From positions 2,356,001 to 2,420,000 of the forward strand of contig NZ_CP166245.1 of the NCBI RefSeq assembly GCF_033597815.2: a DNA stretch of 64,000 nucleotides, read 5' to 3'. This stretch comes from Staphylococcus sp. KG4-3. Its GTDB lineage: Bacteria > Bacillota > Bacilli > Staphylococcales > Staphylococcaceae. The notes under the pieces were generated by a model. That model was not told where the DNA came from, did no database searches, and was given only the letters and a program-made list of their open reading frames with translations. The translations under genes and the position numbers were made by a program. This document shows, one piece after another, positions 38,270-46,964 of the stretch (the stretch's first letter is position 1; every line of letters starts with the position of its first letter).

Positions 38270-38463
38270 CCATATCTTCCTTTCTACTTCAATTTAACTA
38301 TGTATATAATCATTTCCCTATTTTCACTTATTTTATCATGTTAATTTATTTTTTATTAAATTTTTGAATTATAACAATTATTCATTACCTATACTTCCAT
38401 TTAATGTGGGTATATAATGGGTGTATATCAATTTAATAGCATTTGTTAAAAGGGGGATTAAAT

Positions 38464-38733
38464 TTGAACTTTGATGAAAGAATCAATCATTTACATGCAT
38501 CTATGGCCAAAGATAATTTTGAATTTCGTTTTGAAGCTTTGTTTGAACAAGAAGAATGGATTCAAATGTCTTTAAGCCAACGCAATAAACTGGAACGTGA
38601 ATTCCGTAGCTACGTGGAACAACATGATCATTTACGTATACCGTATGCTTCACAAGACCACATTCGCATGCGTATGTATAATTCCGTTTATGACTTTAAT
38701 TCAGTTAAACATAATTTCAAAGCATATATCTAA
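38464..38733 (+). CDS. Conserved small hypothetical protein
   Basis: An 89-residue acidic-to-basic protein rich in charged and aromatic residues (DERINHLHASMAKD, EQEEWIQMSLSQRNKLEREF). I do not recognise a family. Starting at the TTG at 38464 places AGGGGGA 8 bases upstream; the longer open frame to TTG 38443 has none. A TATAAT is at 38413-38418, and a good terminator follows, so the gene is an independent unit. Predicted mostly helical by composition; no membrane segment. Confidence 0.68.
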   Translation: MNFDERINHLHASMAKDNFEFRFEALFEQEEWIQMSLSQRNKLEREFRSYVEQHDHLRIPYASQDHIRMRMYNSVYDFNSVKHNFKAYI

Positions 38734-38772
38734 GAGTAGCCGTTCAATATATTTTCGTTTAAATTAATGTAG

Positions 38773-38814
38773 AAAAAGCCTACACTACTGTAAAAACAGT
38801 ATGTGTAGGCTTTT
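38773..38814 (+). terminator. Terminator of the small hypothetical gene
   Basis: AAAAGCCTACACTACTGT pairs with ACAGTATGTGTAGGCTTTT with a single bulge; loop AAAA, ending in TTTT. Bases 38815-38957 then show no gene. Confidence 0.9.
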
Positions 38815-38957
38815 CATAATACTGGGGGTGAGGGTGTTTAAATAAATCATGAAAGTTTCACTGGGGAGAAAAACTTACATAAAGTTAATAGGTTTTTATT
38901 GTAAGCGCATATTAAAAACACTATTAAACTTCAATTCACATCGATGTATACAGTGTA

Positions 38958-39149
38958 TTATTGGTTAACTAATAGCTCTTTCTTTAAACCATAGTTGTAA
39001 ATTTTCTCTGCATCAATGTAAGCTATATAGTCAATACTTCTGTATCCATCTTTAATGTCATTAATAATACCTTGGTTTACACCTGTGTGTGTGTAAATTT
39101 CATAACTACTTTCGTTTGAAAAAATAACTGTTTCAATTACTTTTCTCAT
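38958..39149 (-). CDS. Small helix-turn-helix-like protein
   Basis: A 63-residue protein with ribosome site GGAGTG 7 bases before ATG 39147-39149. The middle, SSYEIYTHTGVNQGIINDIKDGYRSID, has the S-x-EI...TGV...I..I..G pattern of a short Cro/CI-type HTH, and EKIYNYGLKK at the end recalls small staphylococcal HTH proteins. About 90-110 bases upstream lies a TTGTGA-N6-TCACAA dyad. Function not established; the region may be a phage-derived or self-regulating small repressor. Confidence 0.6.
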   Translation of the reverse strand: MRKVIETVIFSNESSYEIYTHTGVNQGIINDIKDGYRSIDYIAYIDAEKIYNYGLKKELLVNQ

Positions 39150-39482
39150 AATTAATCACTCCGTAGTTTTTCTATTAAGAAGCTTTGTTTATCTTCTACA
39201 CCCTTATCATAATCCATGTTCTAGCAAATTAAAAGCTTTTTGTGATTATTTTCACAAAATCATCACTTTTATTTTTTATTATTCCATTAAAGTCTTATAT
39301 TTGACATTTCTCTTTGCCCATCAAATACCATGATATTGTCCACCATAATTATTATTAAATACTTTACAAAAACTGGTACTTATTTTCTAGGACTATGTGC
39401 TATACTTTTTAGCTATCGCCTCATATAAACCATTTAAATATGTTGCACCTTAAGATTTCTGTCCAACTCTCTTGTTTATATG
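39150..39482. other. Intergenic region holding a Rex/ArcR-like dyad
   Basis: 333 bases between the small HTH gene and the uidA end with no supported gene. The only notable element is the dyad at 39238-39259. A minus-strand -10-like TATGAT lies near 39206-39211. I see no strong terminator directly after uidA. Confidence 0.55.
39238..39259. promoter_or_regulatory. Rex/ArcR-like operator dyad
   Basis: Perfect arms TTTTGTGA and TCACAAAA separated by six bases. It contains TGTGA-N6-TCACA, reported for the CRP/FNR-type ArcR, and TTGTGA-N6-TCACAA, close to the Rex redox consensus TTGTGAAWWWWTTCACAA. It lies upstream of the small HTH gene on the minus strand. Confidence 0.5.
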
Positions 39483-41276
39483 TTATTTTTTATATCCAAA
39501 ATCCGGAATATTTGACCATCTTTCTTTGAAGTAATGAGCAACGGCTTTTGGCCTTCTTTCACGTGTGAAAATTCCTTTCTTATTTCCTTGAACTCTAATA
39601 ATACCAGTAGAAGTTTCAAAATCTGCAAAATTCCATACCTGCTCTCCAATAAATTGTGGATACTTATCAATCACTTCATGATTGGCTTCATAATAACGTA
39701 TTTGGTATTCTTCTGTGAATAATTCATCGTTTAATGCATGCATTCCTGCCACTGTATCAGCGCCATATTCAGTAAACATAATTGGTTTATTTGGTTGTTT
39801 AATACTCCAACCATCTAACTCTTCTGCTAGTGCCAATTTAGCTGCTTTTAAATCTGCTGTTTGAGTATACCAACCATAGTACCTATTTAAGCATAATACA
39901 TCGACTAAATCTTGCACTTGGCATGTGTCTGGTTGAGAAGTCAGTATTGTTACAATTGTCACAGGTCTCTGTTGTGGATCACACGTTCGTGCTAGTTTCA
40001 CTAATGGTTCGAAATATGCTTTAGCCCCCTGTTCGTCAGAAGCTGGCTCATTGGCAATCGACCACATAACTACACATGCATGGTTTTTATCACGTTCAAT
40101 TAACCCTTTAATCACAGCTTCATGCGCCGCTTTCGTACCTATTTCTTCAAATGTATTTCTTGCTTTTTCACCAGTTAAAATGGCATTAAAGTTTAAATGA
40201 ACGCCTACTGCAGTCGTTTCATCAATCACCACTATACCTTGTTCATCAGCTAAGCGCATCATTTCTTCTGAATACGGATAGTGCGAAGTTCTAAATGAAT
40301 TTGCTCCAATCCATTTCATCAAGTTAAAGTCTAATACATTCGCTACTTCATTCATACCTCTGCCATGATAATAACTATCCTCATGCTTACCAAAGCCTTT
40401 AAAATAAAACGGCTCTCCATTAATTAAAAATTTACCCTTAGCCACTTCGACAGAACGTATACCAAATCGCTCAGCATAAGTATCAATTAACGCTCCATCT
40501 TCTATAAGTGACACTTCCAAATGATATAAATACGCATTTAATGGTTTCCAAAGATGTGGATTCTGAACCTTTATCGTACCTTCTACACCTGTTGATTCCG
40601 CTATAACTTGCTTGTCTTCATCCACTAATCGAACCTCAACAGCCCCTCCGCTATGGTTCGTGCTCACTTTATAATTTACATAAGCATCATCACCTAGTAA
40701 TTCAGGTACAATTTCAATATCTTGAATATGCATCTTAGGTGTTGTATATATTTTTACAGGTCTATGTAAACCCGCATAATTGAAGAAATCAAAGTTTGGT
40801 GTATTCTTCTTAATCACATTACCTTCTGCATCTGTTATTTCATTATAATCTCCAACCGGTAAAGTTGTTTCATCTAATATATTATTTACGCATACCGTTA
40901 AACGATGTGTCCCAACTGTGTAAGCTTTATCTAATGTTACTTCAAATGGTAGGAAACCTCCTTGGTGTGATGTTACCTCTTTACCATCAATATATACAGT
41001 TGCCTTATGTGTTGCTGAACCAAATCGTAAGACAATACGTTCATTATTTAAGACGTTGGGAACAGTAAATGTTCTTTCATACCAAACGTTCCCTACATGG
41101 TTACGAATATTAGCAGTGACACCTTGATCATTGAACGAACCTGGCACAGCCATGACTTGTGTAGTATTTAATGGTTGTGACACATCAATACGATCTTCAT
41201 TCCCCTCTAATTTAAAACGCCATATACCATTCAAATCAATGATACTTCTAAATTCATTTACAACTGGATACAACAT
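39483..41276 (-). CDS. uidA: Beta-glucuronidase
   Basis: A 597-residue GH2 glycosidase. The acid/base is Glu410 in MWSIANEP, and the nucleophile Glu503 in MFTEYGAD; the glucuronate-recognition N-x-K motif is Asn565/Lys567 in QGNKKGIF, so glucuronides rather than galactosides are the substrate. Domain order sugar-binding, Ig-like, TIM barrel. It is second gene after uidB with 34 bases between and GAAAGGAG before its start. It releases glucuronic acid from imported glucuronides in the cytoplasm. Confidence 0.93.
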   Translation of the reverse strand: MLYPVVNEFRSIIDLNGIWRFKLEGNEDRIDVSQPLNTTQVMAVPGSFNDQGVTANIRNHVGNVWYERTFTVPNVLNNERIVLRFGSATHKATVYIDGKEVTSHQGGFLPFEVTLDKAYTVGTHRLTVCVNNILDETTLPVGDYNEITDAEGNVIKKNTPNFDFFNYAGLHRPVKIYTTPKMHIQDIEIVPELLGDDAYVNYKVSTNHSGGAVEVRLVDEDKQVIAESTGVEGTIKVQNPHLWKPLNAYLYHLEVSLIEDGALIDTYAERFGIRSVEVAKGKFLINGEPFYFKGFGKHEDSYYHGRGMNEVANVLDFNLMKWIGANSFRTSHYPYSEEMMRLADEQGIVVIDETTAVGVHLNFNAILTGEKARNTFEEIGTKAAHEAVIKGLIERDKNHACVVMWSIANEPASDEQGAKAYFEPLVKLARTCDPQQRPVTIVTILTSQPDTCQVQDLVDVLCLNRYYGWYTQTADLKAAKLALAEELDGWSIKQPNKPIMFTEYGADTVAGMHALNDELFTEEYQIRYYEANHEVIDKYPQFIGEQVWNFADFETSTGIIRVQGNKKGIFTRERRPKAVAHYFKERWSNIPDFGYKK

Positions 41277-41310
41277 AATTAATTACTCCTTTCAATTTTA
41301 TTAAACCTAT

Positions 41311-42714
41311 CTACAATTCTTCTCTCAATGCTAACTCTTTAACGATTTGTTTATGCTTACGGTCGGTTAAAGGATATGCAAAGAAAAATAGTATGATTGC
41401 AATTAAACAAGCTATCGCAGGAACGATAAAGAATAATACTTTCAACCCATGTAATGTGTCTGCTGATTGTGTAGCATTTGGAACAAATCCTATAAGTGTT
41501 AAAGAGGCACCTGGTATAAATCCTGCTAAACCTTGTGATATTTTTCTTGTAAAACTATAACTCGCATATATAATTCCTTCAGATCTAAGACCCGATTGCC
41601 ATTGCCCGTATTCCACAACATCGGCAATAAATGCCCAAGTTACAGTATTAGGAATGACCAAGAATAATTGTGCAACGGTATTAACCACTAAGAACATTAC
41701 GATATGATCTGAGAAAAAAGTGAAATTGATGAATTGGAATAGAATAAATCCTCCTACGCCTATAATCGCAGTCATTTTCTTACCAACCAGTCTACTTAAG
41801 AACGTTGTTAATATTAACGCTGGAATTAGCACAAGAAAGTTTAACGTACTAACTATCCCTACTAAATTTTGTTCTCCTAAAACATATTTAAAATAATATA
41901 ATTGCGAAGCTTGCTGTAAAAATAGTGCACTAATTGTTAAAAGTGTATAAATTGCCAATATGATGAATGGTCTATTTTTCAATAAATTTAAAAATGCTTT
42001 ACGACCAATCCCTTTTTCTTTCGGTCTTTCAATCGTATGTCTTTCAGTTACACCTTTATAACAAATCATATGGAATATCACCCCAGCAATAGCAAGCATC
42101 CCAACTGCTATTGGATAACCTATTTGATGATTCGGAAATAAACTAACAACAGGTATAACGACAATACCAGATATAAACATCGCACCTTGAGATCCCATGT
42201 TACGGAATACCGATAATTGCGTACGATCATCCGCATTAATAGTCATAGACGCAGACAGTGAGCCATATGGAATATTTACAAATGAATATGCTGCATTAAA
42301 TAACAAATACGAACCAAAAGCCCATATAATTTTTCCAGTTTGTCCTATCTCTGGTGATAAAAATGTTATGACTGTTAGTATTGCTAACGGTATACTGCCA
42401 TATAAAATAAATGGTTTAAATTTACCACGTTTAGCAAAATTAGTTTGGTTATCTACAATTGTACCTACAGCTGTATCAACAAAGGCATCAAAGAATTTCG
42501 AAACTAAAAAAACTAAACCTCCTACCCACGAAGGTATTCCTAATATGTCAGTATAAAATAAAAGTAAGTAAATCTGCCCCATATCGAACATCATGCCGTT
42601 ACCTAAGTCACCAAATCCATAAGATAACTTTTCTTTAAATTTCAACCTAGGCTCCTGAATTTCTTTAAAACGCTTTAGTTTAATGTTTGCTGGCTTTAAT
42701 TTTGCTGTAACCAT
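41311..42714 (-). CDS. uidB: GPH family glucuronide/sugar carrier
   Basis: A 467-residue MFS-type transporter of the glycoside-pentoside-hexuronide family (UidB, MelB-like) with about 12 helices. KLSYGFGDLGNGMMFDM near residue 28 and the loop KFFDAFVDTAVGTIVDNQTN (about residues 88-107) are GPH landmarks. Cotranscribed with uidA, so it likely imports glucuronides with a cation. A strong promoter and a palindrome precede it. Confidence 0.85.
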   Translation of the reverse strand: MVTAKLKPANIKLKRFKEIQEPRLKFKEKLSYGFGDLGNGMMFDMGQIYLLLFYTDILGIPSWVGGLVFLVSKFFDAFVDTAVGTIVDNQTNFAKRGKFKPFILYGSIPLAILTVITFLSPEIGQTGKIIWAFGSYLLFNAAYSFVNIPYGSLSASMTINADDRTQLSVFRNMGSQGAMFISGIVVIPVVSLFPNHQIGYPIAVGMLAIAGVIFHMICYKGVTERHTIERPKEKGIGRKAFLNLLKNRPFIILAIYTLLTISALFLQQASQLYYFKYVLGEQNLVGIVSTLNFLVLIPALILTTFLSRLVGKKMTAIIGVGGFILFQFINFTFFSDHIVMFLVVNTVAQLFLVIPNTVTWAFIADVVEYGQWQSGLRSEGIIYASYSFTRKISQGLAGFIPGASLTLIGFVPNATQSADTLHGLKVLFFIVPAIACLIAIILFFFAYPLTDRKHKQIVKELALREEL

Positions 42715-42831
42715 ATCGATTACCTCTTTCCACTATTAAAGTACTTGGAATAAATAACTGTTCCAATAACTTCTTAGTATGTATTCGTAACTGTATTCAT
42801 AACTAATACTCGATAAAAAAACACCTCATAT

Positions 42832-42845
42832 TGTAAGCGTTTTCT
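42832..42845. promoter_or_regulatory. cre (CcpA) site in the uidBA leader
   Basis: TGTAAGCGTTTTCT matches 13 of 14 positions of TGWAANCGNTNWCA. It lies about 90 bases downstream of the predicted transcription start and 118 bases before uidB, a roadblock position for repression by glucose. Confidence 0.6.
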
Positions 42846-42937
42846 TATGTACGTAAAAAAATTAACTCTACAAATTTCTTTATCATTTCATATGATTGAA
42901 TTCATCCCTGCGAGTAATTTATAGAGGTCTTTCTTTT

Positions 42938-42988
42938 ATTATATTTTTTAAAATAAAACAGTCAACATAAAAATAACAACGTTGTTAT
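42938..42988 (-). promoter_or_regulatory. uidBA promoter with 16-bp palindrome
   Basis: Minus-strand -35 TTGACT (42960-42965), 16 bases, -10 TATAAT (42938-42943), close to consensus. The palindrome ATAACAACGTTGTTAT (42973-42988) lies 8 bases upstream of the -35, where an activator would bind. The AraC-type regulator encoded upstream is the obvious candidate; the binding pair is not proven. Confidence 0.6.
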
Positions 42989-43240
42989 AAATGTATAATA
43001 TACATCCTTATGATTTAAACTGAGATAACACGAATAAAAGCTATAACTAAAGTATATTGTAAAAATTACATGAGTGAAATTATTTATTAGAAAATACATT
43101 ACTTAAATCGTTTTATCATATTGTAAAATTGCATTTTCTATACTGTTTTAATTATTTTTTGAGACTATTTTTACATTTTTTATAATTTTTTTACCAAAAC
43201 AGCAACTTTATTTATAAATTTTAATTTTTGAAGTTAACTC

Positions 43241-44455
43241 TTAGTAAAATTCTTTGTGCTCAGTTCTATATTTTAATGGAGGTGCTCCATATTGCTTTTT
43301 AAAGCATTGTGTGAAGTAACTTTGTTCTTTAAATCCTACATATGAAGCAACTTCAGAAACTGTCATCTTAGTTCTAGCAATCAAATCGCGTGCTTTTTTA
43401 ATTCTTAGTTCAATGATATATTGCGAAATTGATTTGTGAATTTCTTGATTAAATATCCTAGATAAATAACTAGGAGCTAAATCAACATGACTAGCTAATT
43501 CTTTTAAGGACAAAGTATTGTCCAAATTTCTTTCTATATACTGTATTACTTTACTTACTTTTGGACTATAAGCATTAGCTTTTGTCATCATAGCTTTTTC
43601 CGCATACTCTTTAACAATTTCCTGAATAATCTCATCAAACATCTCACTGTCCACAGTTTGATCGATGATAGCAGCATACCTCTCGGATATTTCATCAATG
43701 TGAATTAAGCTAATACCTGCCTTTTCCCCTGCCTTTCGACATAACGTATTTATAAGAAATGCTTTGTATTGTTCATTAGAAACATCATCTTTAACTCTAC
43801 GTAAACCTGATACAGATACATTCATTTCATTTAAAATTGATAACGCTTCTATCACATTTCCATTTTCAACTGCAGTAAGTAATTGATTCTCTAAATTATA
43901 GCGTCGTTCTATTTCTTGTAGTGTATAATCCATTTGTGCTCTCGGTTCAGCTAACACTTCTATAGTTGAATGAAACTTGAAATCAATCTTTACTGTTTCA
44001 TAAACAACGTTTCTCTTTTTTAAAAAGCGAATTGCTAATCGGCACATCTTTTGAGCTTTAACACAATGACACAAAGGTATCCTAAGTAAATATTGTTTTA
44101 ATATTGACAACTTTGATATTTTAATATCTGCTCTTTGCAGTAGCTCATTACAACGTCGTTCATTCGGTCTTTGCTCCATAAAAGGTCCAATGATATAAAT
44201 CTGCTTCATTTTCTTAAACTTAAAAATCAAAAAATTAACATCAAAACTATTAGAATAATGATAAATTTTATTACTTTTCATATGAACAATAAAGTGCTTA
44301 AGTTCAGTTTTAAATTGTTTTCTTGCAGTATTTGTAAATGGTGTTTTAATATGTGTGCTAATACCTTTTATATCACTCATATCATAACCTTCTAATTGGA
44401 TACCCAATAGTTGAAGTGCATTCATTTGTAAAATTTCTAACGTGTTCTCATTCAT
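43241..44455 (-). CDS. AraC family transcriptional regulator
   Basis: A 404-residue regulator: C-terminal AraC double HTH (about residues 305-400) with VIQYIERNLDNTLSLKELASHVDLAPSYLSRIFNQ and KARDLIARTKMTVSEVASYVGFKEQSYFTQCFKKQYG. The N-terminal 300 residues look helical with no recognised sugar-binding cupin; a HIDEISERYAAIID-type central part is like other staphylococcal AraC proteins. It lies upstream of uidBA on the same strand and probably controls it. Its start codon directly follows a hairpin and T-run (44464-44513), an unusual arrangement. Confidence 0.85.
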   Translation of the reverse strand: MNENTLEILQMNALQLLGIQLEGYDMSDIKGISTHIKTPFTNTARKQFKTELKHFIVHMKSNKIYHYSNSFDVNFLIFKFKKMKQIYIIGPFMEQRPNERRCNELLQRADIKISKLSILKQYLLRIPLCHCVKAQKMCRLAIRFLKKRNVVYETVKIDFKFHSTIEVLAEPRAQMDYTLQEIERRYNLENQLLTAVENGNVIEALSILNEMNVSVSGLRRVKDDVSNEQYKAFLINTLCRKAGEKAGISLIHIDEISERYAAIIDQTVDSEMFDEIIQEIVKEYAEKAMMTKANAYSPKVSKVIQYIERNLDNTLSLKELASHVDLAPSYLSRIFNQEIHKSISQYIIELRIKKARDLIARTKMTVSEVASYVGFKEQSYFTQCFKKQYGAPPLKYRTEHKEFY

Positions 44456-44463
44456 AAAAAAAT

Positions 44464-44513
44464 CACCCCCATTCCTTTATTTTATTATAACTAAAAATAA
44501 AAGAATGGGGGTG
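44464..44513 (-). terminator. Hairpin acting as YkvI terminator and covering the AraC ribosome site
   Basis: CACCCCCATTC (44464-44474) pairs with GAATGGGGGTG (44503-44513); the stem extends with one mismatch to about 20 bp. On the minus strand it is followed by ATTTTTTT and then the AraC ATG, a textbook terminator for the upstream gene. The GGGGGTGAT in its 3' arm is also the only good Shine-Dalgarno for AraC, 8 bases before the ATG, so the folded hairpin would hide it. Confidence 0.7.
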
Positions 44514-44578
44514 TAAATTTTATTTTATTTTATTAAGCCTTAGGTTTCATTTTATTTTAATAGCATTTTTTAAATCGT

Positions 44579-45652
44579 TTATACATTTTTATTATTAAAC
44601 TTAAGTTTAAATGGCGCATAGCACAACACCAAAATAAGTACGAGCCCTAAATAGCCAATTAATGGATAGAATATAGCTACTAAATCTGTAAATCCGACAA
44701 AGCTTAAACACAATCCCACGATAACTGCTATCGTATAGAATATTTTAAATCTCATTGTGTCTACTACCGTAAAGCGTGACGCAAATGCATAAAACATTCC
44801 TAATCCAGTATTAAATATCATACCGAATATAACAATTGCCATGATAATACCTAGCACAGGCGAAATATTATTTACAATACCTAACATCGGCATATCCATA
44901 TCACCAACAACATCAATTTGTGTGAAAATAGCCAAGTGACTCAATACAATCATAACACCTAATGCAAGACCACCAATTAATCCACCAGTTGCAGCAACCT
45001 TCGTATTCTTCTCTGAGCCTCCCATGACTATAGCCATTGAAGCACCAACAGCAGTATTAAAGGAAGCGTAGTTCACTCCAGCTACAAACCAGTTTGGTAA
45101 TGTTGAAGGTTTAGCATCTGATAATGTATTAAGCTGTGAAAATGGTGTATTTGTAGTAATAAAACTATAAACTGAAATAAGAATAATAAATATAATTAAA
45201 AATGGTGTTATATTGCCAATAACTTTTACCACACCTTCAACCTTTAACATACCTGCTAACAAGATTAATGCAGTCATTAATAACGTACCCACAATAGAAG
45301 GTAAACCAAATTGTTGATTAAGGTTTGAACCCGCTCCTGCAATCATTACTACACCTACACCAAATAAAGTAAAGATAATAACTAAGTCAATAATCCAACC
45401 AAGTATTTTTCCTACCAATGATTTCCCCGTTATATTATGTATCACTTCTTTATGAGAATCTGTCTTGAATTTACTACCTAGCCATACAAGCATCATACCC
45501 ACATAAGTAAATAGTGCAGTTGTAATAATTGCACCAAACGTTCCCATAATACCAAAACTTGTAAAATATTGAAGTACTTCTTGGCCAGAAGCAAAACCAG
45601 CGCCTACAATGACACCAATAAATGCACTTGCAATTAATAAGATTCTTTTCAT
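44579..45652 (-). CDS. YkvI-type membrane transporter
   Basis: A 357-residue membrane protein with about 10 helices, of the YkvI family (branch of the LeuT-fold transporters). IASAFIGVIVGAGFASGQEVLQYF at residues 7-30 is the first broken helix with the GAGFASGQE motif; SFNTAVGASMAIVMGG is the corresponding helix 6 region. The substrate is not known, probably an amino acid or ion. GGGGG site before the ATG. Confidence 0.8.
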   Translation of the reverse strand: MKRILLIASAFIGVIVGAGFASGQEVLQYFTSFGIMGTFGAIITTALFTYVGMMLVWLGSKFKTDSHKEVIHNITGKSLVGKILGWIIDLVIIFTLFGVGVVMIAGAGSNLNQQFGLPSIVGTLLMTALILLAGMLKVEGVVKVIGNITPFLIIFIILISVYSFITTNTPFSQLNTLSDAKPSTLPNWFVAGVNYASFNTAVGASMAIVMGGSEKNTKVAATGGLIGGLALGVMIVLSHLAIFTQIDVVGDMDMPMLGIVNNISPVLGIIMAIVIFGMIFNTGLGMFYAFASRFTVVDTMRFKIFYTIAVIVGLCLSFVGFTDLVAIFYPLIGYLGLVLILVLCYAPFKLKFNNKNV

Positions 45653-45897
45653 AATGTAATCCCCCTAAATTAAAAAGACAAAATAACTTACCCCTTAAAT
45701 CATCATAAAATGATTGACTTTATATAGCTCAACTTTCTGGCTCATTTATAAATCGATACCCCATTTATCATACGTAGAATGAGCAATCGCTTCTACATTT
45801 TATCATTTAAAGCATAATTTATGTTGTATTTTCAATAGTATATCTTTTAGATGACTATTTAGTTTCTTACTGAACTTCAATATCCTATAAAAAAAGA

Positions 45898-45920
45898 CAA
45901 GTACAAACACGATGTACTTG
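45898..45920 (-). terminator. Terminator of the KduD-like gene
   Basis: CAAGTACA pairs with TGTACTTG, 7-base loop; on the minus strand it is followed by TCTTTTTTTAT. The remainder of 45653-45897 shows no gene. Confidence 0.75.
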
Positions 45921-45951
45921 CCTCCTATAACTAATTGCTAATAATAATTTG

Positions 45952-46725
45952 TTATCTTAATAAATAACCGCCATCAACAGGTAATGTTGTCCCTGTAACA
46001 TAGTCAGATGCACTACTTGCTAAAAATATTAAAGGCCCCATTAAATTTTCGGGCACCCCCCACTCACCAGATGGTATATGTCCTTTAATTTCTGGCCCTC
46101 TTATTGGATCTTCTTCTAATACTTTAGTCATATCAGTACGTATGTAACCAGGAGAAAGTGCATTCACTTGAATGTTATAAGGGGCTAGTGCATCAGCGTA
46201 CGCACGTGTAATACCAACGACGCCATGTTTACTAGCTGCATAAGGAAAGATATTTTTACCTGCACGATATGACTGCATAGAACCTATATTAATAATTTTA
46301 CCAGTTTGCTGTTCTGTCATAACTTTAGCCGCTTCATGTGCCATATAATACGTTGCGTTCAAATTGATATCTATAACATTTTGCCAATCTTCATCTTTAT
46401 AGTCTAAGACATTATTTCTAATTTGAACGCCAGCATTATTTACTAAAATATCTAAACTTCCCCATGTTTCCACAGCTTGAGCAACAACCTTTTCTGCTGC
46501 GCCTTGTTCTTTTAGATCTTGTTGTATAAATGACACCTTACCTTCGTTCTGTTCGACACTTTCATTTAGGTCTTCCCACGCTTGATTTGAAGAACTTACA
46601 ACTGTGACATTAGCACCATACATCGTTAATGCGATAGTATAGTATTTTCCTAAACCTCTAGCACCACCTGTCACAATTGCATTTTTACCTTTTACAGAAA
46701 AACTATCTGTACTAAATTTTGTCAT
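45952..46725 (-). CDS. SDR oxidoreductase, gluconate 5-dehydrogenase / KduD-like
   Basis: A 257-residue short-chain dehydrogenase: TGGARGLGK near residue 19-27, NNAG near residue 93, Ser in NIGSMQS and YAASKHG near residue 160. It is most like gluconate 5-dehydrogenase and 2-deoxy-D-gluconate 3-dehydrogenase (KduD), which act on sugar acids, and its position beside gntRKP agrees. It has an independent terminator and a good AAGGAGG site. The exact substrate is not provable. Confidence 0.8.
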   Translation of the reverse strand: MTKFSTDSFSVKGKNAIVTGGARGLGKYYTIALTMYGANVTVVSSSNQAWEDLNESVEQNEGKVSFIQQDLKEQGAAEKVVAQAVETWGSLDILVNNAGVQIRNNVLDYKDEDWQNVIDINLNATYYMAHEAAKVMTEQQTGKIINIGSMQSYRAGKNIFPYAASKHGVVGITRAYADALAPYNIQVNALSPGYIRTDMTKVLEEDPIRGPEIKGHIPSGEWGVPENLMGPLIFLASSASDYVTGTTLPVDGGYLLR

Positions 46726-46805
46726 TTACAGTTCCTCCTTGTTAGTCATAATATTATTTACTTATATTATATAATTTTATTTTTTCACTGTGTTGATAAA
46801 AATAA

Positions 46806-46851
46806 AGGAGTCAGGTAGAAACCAAAGTTTGTATTGGCACACCTGTCTCCT
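46806..46851 (-). terminator. Terminator of the gnt operon
   Basis: AGGAGTCAGGT pairs with ACCTGTCTCCT (one mismatch) and TTTATTTTT follows on the minus strand, 114 bases after the gntP stop. Confidence 0.75.
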
Positions 46852-46964
46852 CAAGTTTTTCATTGTCATTACTTTATTAGTTCAATGAACACTTATTATT
46901 AGATTTTCATCCTAGTTTTCTGCTGTAATATACTCAACTAATTTATAGTTAATATTTAAATAAT

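Larger units (their letters stand above)
42715..43240. other. Intergenic control region upstream of uidBA
   Basis: 526 bases with no supported gene. Leftward it holds a cre site (42832-42845), the uid promoter (42938-42965) and a palindrome (42973-42988). The rest up to the AraC stop is A/T-rich with no strong hairpin, so no clear AraC terminator is seen. Confidence 0.6.

Noticed and set aside
38958..39149. Small HTH gene as a prophage remnant
   Set aside because: No integrase, attachment site or other phage gene is near; it is kept as an ordinary small gene of uncertain role.
19022..46725. The three SDR genes (19022, 37565, 45952) as a gene family with shared function
   Set aside because: They are far apart, differ in cofactor and catalytic surroundings and neighbours, and belong to a very large superfamily.
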